This document shows, piece by piece, positions 15,949 through 23,746 of a stretch of 32,689 bases of DNA (its first letter is position 1; every line of letters begins with the position of its first letter). The stretch spans positions 1 to 32,689 of the forward strand of contig CAMHGK010000007.1 in NCBI GenBank assembly GCA_946184695.1, read 5' to 3'. Both the position numbers and the translations under genes were made by a program. Origin of the DNA: an uncultured Bacteroidales bacterium. GTDB taxonomy: Bacteria > Bacteroidota > Bacteroidia > Bacteroidales > Paludibacteraceae. The notes under the pieces are model-generated. The model was not told the DNA's origin and searched no databases. It saw only the letters and a program-made list of their open reading frames with translations.

Positions 15949-17706
15949 TTATTTTTCCAGCAATATTCGTGCCAAGTCGGGTCGGTGAAGCTTGTGTAAC
16001 TCTTGCAGGATAGTCTGTCGGTATTCCTTTTTATACCAGAAGAAAAACTGTCGCTGTGCAAGTTTGGCGTTCTTGTCGCGTGCCACAAACACCCGCTCAT
16101 GTGTGTAGGGGTTGATGCCGGTATAGTACATTGTGGTGGCGAGTGACATGGGCGTTGGCGTGAAGTCTTGCACCTGCTCAAGTTCGAAGTTGAGTCGTTT
16201 GGTCTCGGCGGCGAGTTCTGCCATGTCCTCGAGGGTGCAGCCCGGGTGCGAGGAAATGAAATAGGGTATTAGTTGCTGGTTGAGCCGGTACTCACGGTTG
16301 ATTTTATTGAAGAGGCGGTTGAAGTTGACAAACTCCTCAAACTTAGGTTTGCGCATCAGTTGCAGCACGTGTGTGGCGGTATGCTCGGGTGCCACCTTGA
16401 GTCGTCCGGATACATGTCGGGTGATGAGTTGCAGGGCGTACTCTTCGCTCATCAGGTCGTAGCGTATGCCGCTGCTGACAAAAGCCTTCTTGATGTATGG
16501 CAGTCGGTCAACTGTTTGGTAGAGGTCAATGAGTGGCCGGAAGTCTTGGTTGAGGTTTGGACAGATTGTCGGCTGCAGACATGTGGGACGCTTGCAACGG
16601 CGGCATAGGTCGATGTTCTTTCCGTGCATCATGTACATGTTGGCTGACGGTCCGCCAAGGTCAGAGAGGTAGCCTTTGAAGTCGTCTTGTCGGGAGATTA
16701 TTTCTATCTCTTGCATTATCGACTGCTTGCTGCGCGAACTGACGAACTTACCCTGATGTGCTGAAATGGTGCAGAAGGCGCACCCGCCGAAGCAGCCTCG
16801 GTGTGTATTGACCGAGAAGCGTATCATCTCGAAGGCGGGTATAGTCTTGCCTTTGTATTTGGGGTGTGGCTGCCGCTGGTAGGGTAGGCTGTAGGTATGG
16901 TCGAGTTGTTCGGTGGTCATTGGCGGGAATGGCGGGTTGACCACCACATATCTATTCTTATAAGGCTCAACGATTGTCTGTGCGCTGTAGCGGTTCGACT
17001 GCTCCTCTATCAGGCGGAAGTTGTCGGCATACGCAGTCTTGTCTTTCAAGCATTGTTCATAAGAGGCGAGCATGATGCCTTCGGGAGCACGGTTTGCGAG
17101 GTATGCCGTCTGGGGTATGTCGGTCAGCTGTGCGATGCTGTCGCCTTGCGCCAAGCGGTGGGCTATTTGGCACACGGGCAGTTCTCCCATGCCATACACG
17201 AGCAGGTCAGCTCCCGACTCAGCGAGCACCGACGGGCGTACGGTGTCGGTCCAGTAGTCGTAGTGTGTGAGGCGGCGCATAGAAGCCTCTATGCCGCCTA
17301 TAACGAGAGGTGTATTGGGGAATAGCTGTCGGATGATGCGGCAATAGGTGATGGTGCAATTGTCCGGTCGGAGTCCTGCTCTGCCATCGGGCGAATAGGC
17401 GTCGTTGCTGCGCAGACGGCGATTGGCAGTGTAATGATTGACCATCGAGTCCATGTTGCCGGCACATACGGCGAAGAAAAGCCGCGGGGCACCGAGTTTT
17501 TTGAAATCGCGCCAGTCGCCGTGCCAGTCAGGTTGTGGCACAAGAGCCACTCTGAACCCTTCAGCTTCAAGCACTCTGCCTATCACGGCGGAGCTGAAGG
17601 ATGGATGGTCAACATAGGCATCACCCGAGAACAGCACCACATCGACGCTGTCCCAACCTCGCAGGTCGAGTTCTTTTTTTGTTGTGGGTAGGTAGTCGGT
17701 GAGCAT
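15949..17706 (-). CDS. YgiQ family radical SAM protein
   Basis: Radical SAM protein of the YgiQ/UPF0313 family, with no firmly established reaction. The 585 residues contain an N-terminal Rossmann-like part (VDVVLFSGDAYVDHPSF, GGIEASMRRLTHYDYW), then the radical SAM cluster motif at C305-C309-C312 (GCFGGCAFC). A second Cys-rich segment follows (LCRRCKRPTCLQPTICPN), and the conserved APEHT and SSHPGC blocks occur near the end. Length is close to the family's 600-700. The metallophosphoesterase gene ends 24 bp upstream of its start, so they are probably co-transcribed. Confidence 0.9.
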   Translation of the reverse strand: MLTDYLPTTKKELDLRGWDSVDVVLFSGDAYVDHPSFSSAVIGRVLEAEGFRVALVPQPDWHGDWRDFKKLGAPRLFFAVCAGNMDSMVNHYTANRRLRSNDAYSPDGRAGLRPDNCTITYCRIIRQLFPNTPLVIGGIEASMRRLTHYDYWTDTVRPSVLAESGADLLVYGMGELPVCQIAHRLAQGDSIAQLTDIPQTAYLANRAPEGIMLASYEQCLKDKTAYADNFRLIEEQSNRYSAQTIVEPYKNRYVVVNPPFPPMTTEQLDHTYSLPYQRQPHPKYKGKTIPAFEMIRFSVNTHRGCFGGCAFCTISAHQGKFVSSRSKQSIMQEIEIISRQDDFKGYLSDLGGPSANMYMMHGKNIDLCRRCKRPTCLQPTICPNLNQDFRPLIDLYQTVDRLPYIKKAFVSSGIRYDLMSEEYALQLITRHVSGRLKVAPEHTATHVLQLMRKPKFEEFVNFNRLFNKINREYRLNQQLIPYFISSHPGCTLEDMAELAAETKRLNFELEQVQDFTPTPMSLATTMYYTGINPYTHERVFVARDKNAKLAQRQFFFWYKKEYRQTILQELHKLHRPDLARILLEK

Positions 17707-17730
17707 GGTGACGTGTGTGAAAAGGGCGGA

Positions 17731-19611
17731 TTAGTGTTTTCTTGCTTTGCGTTTGACTTTGATATAGGTCACCTTGCCGTCGGAGGCGGAGACTATACAT
17801 TGACGCCCGCTGATAGGGCAGATGGTATTAAGTACACTGTTGCCGAGTTTGTGCCGCCAGATTATGTCGCCCGTCATGGCATCCACACCGAAGAGCAGTC
17901 CGTTCTTGGTGCCGAAGATGACGGTGCCGTCTTTTTCGATGAGCATCGAGGGGTTGTGGTCGTAGCCGTATGCTCCGTTGGTCTTCCACAGGGTGACGGG
18001 GTGGTCGGCGGTGGCGTCCATTGCCACTATGCTGTCCCACATGCAGCGTGAGAAGACAGTGGAACCGTCCTCGCTCAGTCCGACAGTCTCGCGTACTATA
18101 TGCTGCTTGGTGCGCCATACTACGCTACCGTTTTCGATGTCAAGTGCAGTAAATACGCGGTCGGGCGCGGTCAGGAAAACTTTGCCGTGCGCCGTTACAG
18201 GCCATACGGCGGCAGGTGAGTACTTGTCGCTTGCCATTCCGTTGGTCCATTTCCAGAGTAGCGTGCCGTCTCGTTTGTCAAGGCAATAGAAATAGCAGTC
18301 CCATGCCCCGAAAAAGAGTCTGTTACCTGAGATGCATGGGCGCGTTTCGATATATCCTCTTACGCCTCTGAAGGTCCAACGCTCGGATCCGTCAGTGAGG
18401 TTGAGAGCGCGGAAACAGCTGTCCGACCCGCCTATATACACCACTTCGTTTTCTATCACCGGGCAGCCCATCACCGCCATGCTTGTTTGCCTGTGCCAGC
18501 GGGGCGTCCCGTTTCGGCTGTCGAAGCAATAGATTCCTCCGTCGGTCGAGCCTACGACGACGCTGTTGCCGCTTACGGCGGCGGCTCCGATGATGCGCGA
18601 GCCTGTCTTCTGCCGCCAGCGAATTGTGCCGTTGCTTTTCCTGAGGCAGTAGAAGTTGCCTTCGTCATCGCCTATAAACACGTTGTTCTTGTCGGCTACG
18701 GGAGCCGCATATAGTCCTATGCCGAGGTCGGTTTGCCAGCGGTGGGTTACTTCAGGATAGGTGCTGTTGCATGAGTAGTCGGGTAGCAGCGAAGCATCGC
18801 CATCGCCGTAGCTGACGTCGGCAAGCGGCAGCGAGAGCCACTGAGTAGCAGTCTGACCTATTACTTTTTCGCTAAAGCGAATGGAGTCGGCAGCAAGCGA
18901 GACGATGGTGTAGCCTCCGACCTTAGCTTTGCCGCGGAGGTTAGAGCGGCAAAGCACGTCAGGTATGCCGTCGCAGTTGAAGATGATGTTGCGGTGGTAA
19001 TGTCCGCCGATGATGCATGGCACGTTGTAACGGCGCAGCACACGTGTAACGTCGAACCAATTGTCCACATCGCCTGTCTGCAGTGGGTAGTGTGTGACGG
19101 GGATAATGAATCTGATATTGTCATCGCCGGCTGTCCGCTTGCTGAGATTTTCTGCAAGCCAACTGATATCTTGCGGCGCCACATGACCGTCCGACATCTT
19201 GATTACCGGACCGGTGTTGAACCCTATGAAATAGACGCCCTTATGCGAAAACTCGAAACGGTCGCTCCCGAACACCCGCGCAAAGTCGGTGCAACCTGAT
19301 TCCGACCACTTGGTCTCATGGTTGCCTGAGGTGATGTAATAGGGTACGCGAAGCCGGTCTAAACAGCTTTTGACAACCAGCATCGACTGCTTGTCGCCGC
19401 CGTCGGTAACGTCGCCCGATACGATGACAAAATCAATGCCTTGAAGCCGGTTGATATCATCAACTGAGTTCTTGAGGTCTTGCTCGGCTGATGGCGAGGT
19501 CGGTGAGACATGTATGTCGGTGAGCAGCGCAAAACGAAAAGGCTCAAACTGTGCACGGGCTGCCGTCAGACACAGCAGCAATGCAAGTATTACATGAAGG
19601 CATCGGATCAT
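17731..19611 (-). CDS. Exported calcineurin-like phosphoesterase fused to a PQQ-type beta-propeller
   Basis: A signal peptide (residues 1-20, ending AARA) is followed by a metallophosphoesterase domain. The metal ligands are visible: D32 and H34 (LLTDIHVS), D67 (VSGDVTD), N97-H98 (SGNHE), and the later VTHYP and GGHYH. From about residue 260 to the end are repeated PQQ-like blades with the pattern G.iyCfd..nGt..W (for example VVGSTDGGIYCFDSRNGTPR). The first half cleaves phosphoesters or is a lipid/nucleotide phosphatase; the propeller may bind a partner or surface ligand. The substrate is unknown. It lies between dnaX and the YgiQ gene, all on the same strand. Confidence 0.85.
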   Translation of the reverse strand: MIRCLHVILALLLCLTAARAQFEPFRFALLTDIHVSPTSPSAEQDLKNSVDDINRLQGIDFVIVSGDVTDGGDKQSMLVVKSCLDRLRVPYYITSGNHETKWSESGCTDFARVFGSDRFEFSHKGVYFIGFNTGPVIKMSDGHVAPQDISWLAENLSKRTAGDDNIRFIIPVTHYPLQTGDVDNWFDVTRVLRRYNVPCIIGGHYHRNIIFNCDGIPDVLCRSNLRGKAKVGGYTIVSLAADSIRFSEKVIGQTATQWLSLPLADVSYGDGDASLLPDYSCNSTYPEVTHRWQTDLGIGLYAAPVADKNNVFIGDDEGNFYCLRKSNGTIRWRQKTGSRIIGAAAVSGNSVVVGSTDGGIYCFDSRNGTPRWHRQTSMAVMGCPVIENEVVYIGGSDSCFRALNLTDGSERWTFRGVRGYIETRPCISGNRLFFGAWDCYFYCLDKRDGTLLWKWTNGMASDKYSPAAVWPVTAHGKVFLTAPDRVFTALDIENGSVVWRTKQHIVRETVGLSEDGSTVFSRCMWDSIVAMDATADHPVTLWKTNGAYGYDHNPSMLIEKDGTVIFGTKNGLLFGVDAMTGDIIWRHKLGNSVLNTICPISGRQCIVSASDGKVTYIKVKRKARKH

Positions 19612-19721
19612 TGTCGGAGGGTGTTGGATTCTTGAATGAAAGAATTATAGCGAAGCTATATTTTGTACCTATAAGATGATTCTATTCTTAGGTGCTACTG
19701 GAAGTTGGCACTCGCAAACGG

Positions 19722-21443
19722 CTATTCGAGTTGCAGTCCTAAGCGCTCGGTGAAGTCGATGAGCGATTGGTTGCTTTTCGAGAGTACGGCATACCTCTCT
19801 TCTGAGGTGTAGGCTTTGGTAGAGTACTCCTCTTTCGCCACCGCAAGTGTGAGTGTGAGATGGCTGTTGTGAAGCCGTTGCCGGAGTTCTTTTGTTAGTG
19901 CCGGTTTTCGTGCTTCAAGTTCTGCTGCCTGCATCTGGTTGATTACTTCCACCTGCACCGTATTCAGGTCTGTGAGTTGCAGCTTGGCGTCCATGAAGAT
20001 CGACGCCACACGCTTATCTTGTGCAAACGTGCCTATCAACGAGAGCCATGTGCTTTTCACCTGTTCGATATTGAGCGGCTGGTCTTCAATGACTTGTGCT
20101 ACCTGTGCTGTAGCCGTTGCCTCGGCTGTGGCATTAGTCTTGGCAGCATTGGCAGACGGTGTCACATTGAGAGCGTCAGATATTGAGAAGGTCATAGCCT
20201 GATTTGCTGCTGCGCGATTTCTCTGAGCCTGTGGCTGGGGTTGAGCCTGCGGCTGGGGTTGAGCCTGCGGCTGTGGTTGAGCCTGCGGTTGGGGTTGAGC
20301 CTGCGGCTGCGGTTGAGCGGCGCGGAGCGGAGTGGCAGCTTCGGCAGGCCTTTGATGCATGCTGCACAGACGGACGAACATCAGCTCGACTGTCAGTCGT
20401 TGGTTCTTGGCGGTACGGTAGTTGTACTCAGCCTCGTTGATGATACGCAGTGCCTCGAACACCTCGGTGGCGACTGAGCGGCTTGCCTGCTCAAGGTAGC
20501 GTCGGCGGATGTTTTCGCTCGTCTCAAGTAGCGGCAGCGTGCGCTCGTCTTTGGCTACCACTATGTCGCGCAGGTGCTGGGCAAGGCCTATGAGCAGCTG
20601 CTGCGAGTCGAACCCTTTGCGAAGTATCTCATCGTAGAGCACGAAGATGTCGGCTATGTCGCCTTTCATCACGTCGTCCCAGATGCGGAAGTAGTAGTCG
20701 GTATCGAGCACATTGAGCACCTCGATGGTCTTCTCGTAGGTGATGTTGTCTTGCCCGAAAGCTACCAACTGGTCGAAAATCGAGAGCGCGTCACGCAGAC
20801 CTCCGTCTGCCTTGCGTGCGATAACGGCGAGTGAGTCATCGGAGATGTTTACCTTCTCTTCGCGGGCTATATACTTGAGGTGATCGATGATATCGTCTAT
20901 TGTGATACGCGAGAAATCATACACTTGGCAGCGCGAGATGATAGTGGGCAGCACCTTGTGCTTCTCGGTGGTGGCAAGGATGAAGATTGCATACGAGGGC
21001 GGCTCTTCAAGGGTCTTGAGCAGAGCGTTGAAAGCTGCAGAGGAGAGCATGTGTACCTCGTCGATGATAAACACCGAGTACTTGCCTATCTGTGGGGGGA
21101 TATATACCTGTGTTATCAGGTCATGGATGTCCTCCACCTTGTTGTTGGAAGCGGCATCCAACTCATGTATGTTCATCGAGCGTTGCTCGTTGAAGGCTTT
21201 GCACGACTCGCACTCGTTGCATGCCTCGGCATCGGACGACGGGTTAAGGCAGTTGATGGCCTTTGCAAGGATACGGGCGCAAGTGGTTTTTCCTACACCA
21301 CGCGGTCCGCTGAATAGGTAGGCATGCGATAGTTTACCTGTTCTGATGGCATTGCGTAGCGTCTGCGTCAGCACCTTCTGACCAACGACCGAGGCAAACG
21401 ACATCGGACGGTATTTACGGGCAGAGACTATATAGGTTTCCAT
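19722..21443 (-). CDS. dnaX: DNA polymerase III subunits gamma/tau
   Basis: Clamp-loader ATPase of the replisome, 573 residues. The Walker A motif GPRGVGKTT is at 46-54. The zinc module uses C65, C75, C78 and C81. Walker B (FIIDEVHML) and the SRC sensor (IISRCQVYDF) follow. After domain III is a low-complexity Gln-Pro-Ala linker of five QPQPQA repeats (residues 377-406), then a tau-specific C-terminal part. No slippery run for a gamma frameshift was seen. It starts 208 bp downstream of dnaA, with its own consensus promoter in the gap. Confidence 0.95.
   Translation of the reverse strand: METYIVSARKYRPMSFASVVGQKVLTQTLRNAIRTGKLSHAYLFSGPRGVGKTTCARILAKAINCLNPSSDAEACNECESCKAFNEQRSMNIHELDAASNNKVEDIHDLITQVYIPPQIGKYSVFIIDEVHMLSSAAFNALLKTLEEPPSYAIFILATTEKHKVLPTIISRCQVYDFSRITIDDIIDHLKYIAREEKVNISDDSLAVIARKADGGLRDALSIFDQLVAFGQDNITYEKTIEVLNVLDTDYYFRIWDDVMKGDIADIFVLYDEILRKGFDSQQLLIGLAQHLRDIVVAKDERTLPLLETSENIRRRYLEQASRSVATEVFEALRIINEAEYNYRTAKNQRLTVELMFVRLCSMHQRPAEAATPLRAAQPQPQAQPQPQAQPQPQAQPQPQAQPQPQAQRNRAAANQAMTFSISDALNVTPSANAAKTNATAEATATAQVAQVIEDQPLNIEQVKSTWLSLIGTFAQDKRVASIFMDAKLQLTDLNTVQVEVINQMQAAELEARKPALTKELRQRLHNSHLTLTLAVAKEEYSTKAYTSEERYAVLSKSNQSLIDFTERLGLQLE
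20225..20314 (-). repeat. Five 18-bp tandem repeats in dnaX
   Basis: Five in-frame 18-bp units encode QPQPQA. The copies differ by one or two bases each. A change in copy number would lengthen or shorten the linker without breaking the frame. Confidence 0.9.
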
Positions 21444-21500
21444 TATGTTGTAGTTGAAAAAACGAAAATTATGTTGCGGTTGAAAAAATATTTATAAAAA

Positions 21501-21524
21501 TAGCCACTCTTATAAGAGTGGCTA
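21501..21524 (-). terminator. 24-bp perfect palindrome between dnaA and dnaX
   Basis: A perfect palindrome (12-bp arms meeting at TA). On the minus strand it is followed by TTTTTATAAATATTTTTT, which makes a good intrinsic terminator for dnaA. It also starts directly next to the -7 box of the dnaX promoter, so it overlaps the likely transcription start and could be an operator. Confidence 0.65.
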
Positions 21525-21556
21525 CAAAGGTATTGTTTTTTTCTTAAATATGCAAA
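21525..21556 (-). promoter_or_regulatory. Promoter for dnaX
   Basis: On the minus strand: TTTG (21556-21553), exactly 20 bp, then TACCTTTG (21532-21525). Both boxes match the Bacteroidetes consensus. The transcript would begin inside the adjacent palindrome, about 75 bp before the dnaX start codon. Confidence 0.75.
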
Positions 21557-21651
21557 TCAGTTGAGTCATTTTATTGCTAAAACGACATTCCAAAGTCAAT
21601 AAGTCGTTTGGTACTGCTTAGTTTTTTCAATAATTGCCCAAGCGGTTCGTT

Positions 21652-23040
21652 TTATCTGAGCAGTTCGTTTTTTATCTCTTTCACTGCGCGGTGCAGCCCG
21701 GGGTTCGACACTATGGCTTGTTCGACAAGTTTGATGGCATGGATGACCGTTGCATGGTCGCGATTGCCTATGGCCTTGCCAATGTCCGACAGCGAGCGGT
21801 CGGTGAGCTGCTTGGCAAGATACATCGACACCTGACGGGCATTTGCCACTTCTCTGCGCCTTGAACGCGAGAACACCTCTTGCTGCTCCACTTGAAAATA
21901 GCGGCATGTCTTGTCAACGATATTGTCGATAGAGACCTCTGTCGGTGCAACGTCAACCACCTGACTTACTATCTGACGGGCAAGATTGAGGTCGATAGGA
22001 GCATTGATGAAGGTGGAGTGGGCGAGCATTGATACAAGAACACCTTCCAAGTCGCGTATGTTGTCCCTGACGTTTTCTGCTATGTAGTCAATAACCTCTT
22101 CTGAGATGTCTAAGCCGTCGCGGTGGATCTTGCTCTTGAGGATATCGCGTCGGAGCTGGAAGTCGGGTTTGGTTATTTCCACCGACAGTCCCCACTTGAA
22201 ACGTGAGAGCAGTCGTTGCTCCAAGCCTTTGAGCTCCAATGGAGGTTTGTCGGAAGTGAGTATGAGTTGTTTGCCAAGCTGGTGCAGATGGTTGAATATG
22301 AAAAAGAAAGTGTTTTGTGTACCTTTCTTGTCGGCAAAGTACTGAATGTCGTCAACTATGAGTACATCTATAGATTGATAGAAGGCGTAGAAATCGTTGG
22401 TGCGTTTGTCGAGCACAGCCGACTGATACTGCATCTGGAAGGTGTTGGCTGAAACGTAGAGTACGCGCAGTGAAGGGTAGAGCCGCTTGATGCGGTTGCC
22501 TATGGCATTGGCAAGGTGGGTCTTGCCCACGCCTGAGCCACCGTAGATAAAACAGGGATTGAACGGCACTCTGCCCGGACTCTGAGCAATGCTCATGCCG
22601 GCAGTGCATGCCAACTTGTTGCTGTTGCCCTGAACAAACTCTTGGAAGTTGAGGTGCTCGCTGAGCTGCGAGTCGAAAGCCGGAAGCTCAGTCTGGGGCC
22701 TGAGGTCGTGCTGTATATGCGGGTCGGCAGTGGGAGTGGTCCAGACTGGCGAATCGCTCGGAATGACGGTGCCCCTGCCTGAGGTGCTGTCAATAAGAAC
22801 GCGATATTCCAATTGTATGCCCCTGCCAAACACCCTGACCAGAGTCTTCGACAACAGGTCTATATAGTTCTCCTCAATATATTCCACGCAGAACTGACTC
22901 GGCACTTGCAGCACGAGAATATGGTCGGAGTACGACTGCGGCACAAGCGGCAAGAACCAAGTCTTGAAAGCCGACTCGGTGAGGTTGTCTCGCAGAATGT
23001 CCAAGCAGTTGTTCCAATATGTTTGCAATGAGTCAGTCAC
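21652..23040 (-). CDS. dnaA: Chromosomal replication initiator protein DnaA
   Basis: AAA+ initiator that binds DnaA boxes and opens the origin. It is 462 residues, normal length. Domain I is MTDSLQTYWNNCLDILRDNL. The Walker A motif GGSGVGKT is at 167-174, with Walker B ending in D230-D231 (VLIVDDIQYF). The C-terminal DNA-binding helix-turn-helix contains the signature IGNRDHATVIHA (about 424-435). The gene is first in a minus-strand run, with dnaX next. Upstream, 23041-23574 is non-coding. No cluster of DnaA boxes was recognised there, so the origin may lie elsewhere. Confidence 0.97.
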   Translation of the reverse strand: MTDSLQTYWNNCLDILRDNLTESAFKTWFLPLVPQSYSDHILVLQVPSQFCVEYIEENYIDLLSKTLVRVFGRGIQLEYRVLIDSTSGRGTVIPSDSPVWTTPTADPHIQHDLRPQTELPAFDSQLSEHLNFQEFVQGNSNKLACTAGMSIAQSPGRVPFNPCFIYGGSGVGKTHLANAIGNRIKRLYPSLRVLYVSANTFQMQYQSAVLDKRTNDFYAFYQSIDVLIVDDIQYFADKKGTQNTFFFIFNHLHQLGKQLILTSDKPPLELKGLEQRLLSRFKWGLSVEITKPDFQLRRDILKSKIHRDGLDISEEVIDYIAENVRDNIRDLEGVLVSMLAHSTFINAPIDLNLARQIVSQVVDVAPTEVSIDNIVDKTCRYFQVEQQEVFSRSRRREVANARQVSMYLAKQLTDRSLSDIGKAIGNRDHATVIHAIKLVEQAIVSNPGLHRAVKEIKNELLR

Positions 23041-23574
23041 TGGGTTGCAAAAAGAGTGTACGGGGTTCTTAATTTTATGTTTTATCCGTTTGTTCTCCCT
23101 CCTTATTTAAGGTAGGGGCAGAGGGCGGTTTTGTTTTTTTGCGCTAAAAAAAACACTCATACTGTAAATATGGGTCTTTCTTGTGTTTCGATGTTGCAAA
23201 TTCGCTCGTGCCGTGCAATTTCACTTATGCTCCTGACAAGTCAATTCCGAATTGGCGACATGTTGAATTGTATGTGGTTTTTTTTCTGTTTCGCGGTGCA
23301 AAGGTCGGACTTTTTTTTGAACTACACAAATTTTCCGTACTCGGCAAAAAATGTTGATATATTACATATCTTTATGTTTCAACGTCTTATGTATAACTTG
23401 CAGAGTAGCAGTGTATTGTAGGTGCTGGTTTTGGCTAAATGTTTGATGTTAAGCAGGTATTTATTCGCAGCTCTTTTTAGACTGAGTAAAAATAATAATG
23501 CCAAAAAGTGAAATAAAAGTTGTGTGTAATAAGCAGTTGAATATGCAAAAAAAAATAAATGCTATTTAGACTAA
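23041..23574. other. Non-coding AT-rich gap between dnaA and the giant gene region
   Basis: No credible gene. It holds a probable dnaA promoter and several T- and A-runs. The boundary between dnaA-linked chromosome and foreign-looking DNA is somewhere near 23560-23590. I found no tRNA, no integrase and no obvious direct repeat marking an integration site. Confidence 0.6.
23299..23330 (-). promoter_or_regulatory. Probable dnaA promoter
   Basis: On the minus strand: TTTG (23330-23327), 20 bp, then GACCTTTG (23306-23299), one mismatch from TAnnTTTG. It implies a leader of about 250 nt before the dnaA start. Confidence 0.4.
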
Positions 23575-23701
23575 AAAAGATTACCTCATTTAGGTCTCGA
23601 GAATGATGTCATGTTATTACTTGATAGACGAGGTTCTCAGATGGAAAACAGATATCATGCGGTTATGACCGCCGCCTCAGTGACTATGCGCTGACAAATA
23701 A
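23575..23701 (+). pseudogene. Broken upstream part of the giant polyvalent gene (DdrB/ParB-like domain)
   Basis: In the frame of 23575 the sequence reads as protein after a TAA at 23572: KRLPHLGLENDVMLLLDRRG, then SQMENRYHAVMTAASVTMR and a TGA at 23692-23694. The giant frame, read from 23690, gives ADK, then a TAA (23699-23701), then IRRAIRLLYEARRAG. Joining the two would give ...TMR-ADK-x-IRRAIRLLYEARRAGMTYGEF, which reads like one domain of the DdrB-like ParB type seen in polyvalent proteins. The break is explained by loss of two bases in CGCGCT and one nonsense change. The ancestral sequence is inference. Confidence 0.55.
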
Positions 23702-23746
23702 ATTAGACGGGCTATACGCTTGCTGTATGAGGCACGCAGAGCGGGA

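Noticed and set aside
15873..16181. N-terminal extension of the M23 peptidase
   Set aside because: It overlaps the end of the YgiQ gene and is not protein-like. A well-placed ATG with a membrane helix follows at 15872.
19640..19721. Terminator after dnaX
   Set aside because: Only a small palindrome around ATAGCGAAGCTAT and an imperfect stem were seen, without a T-run.
23131..23421. 96-residue + strand ORF upstream of dnaA
   Set aside because: Composition is unlike a protein, and it covers the probable dnaA promoter.
23402..23460. Promoter for the giant gene (AATGTTTG with an ATTG 20 bp upstream)
   Set aside because: Both boxes have mismatches, and the frame is broken between it and 23747.
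23041..23574. Replication origin next to dnaA
   Set aside because: No cluster of TTATNCACA-type boxes was seen on either strand; AT-richness alone is not enough.
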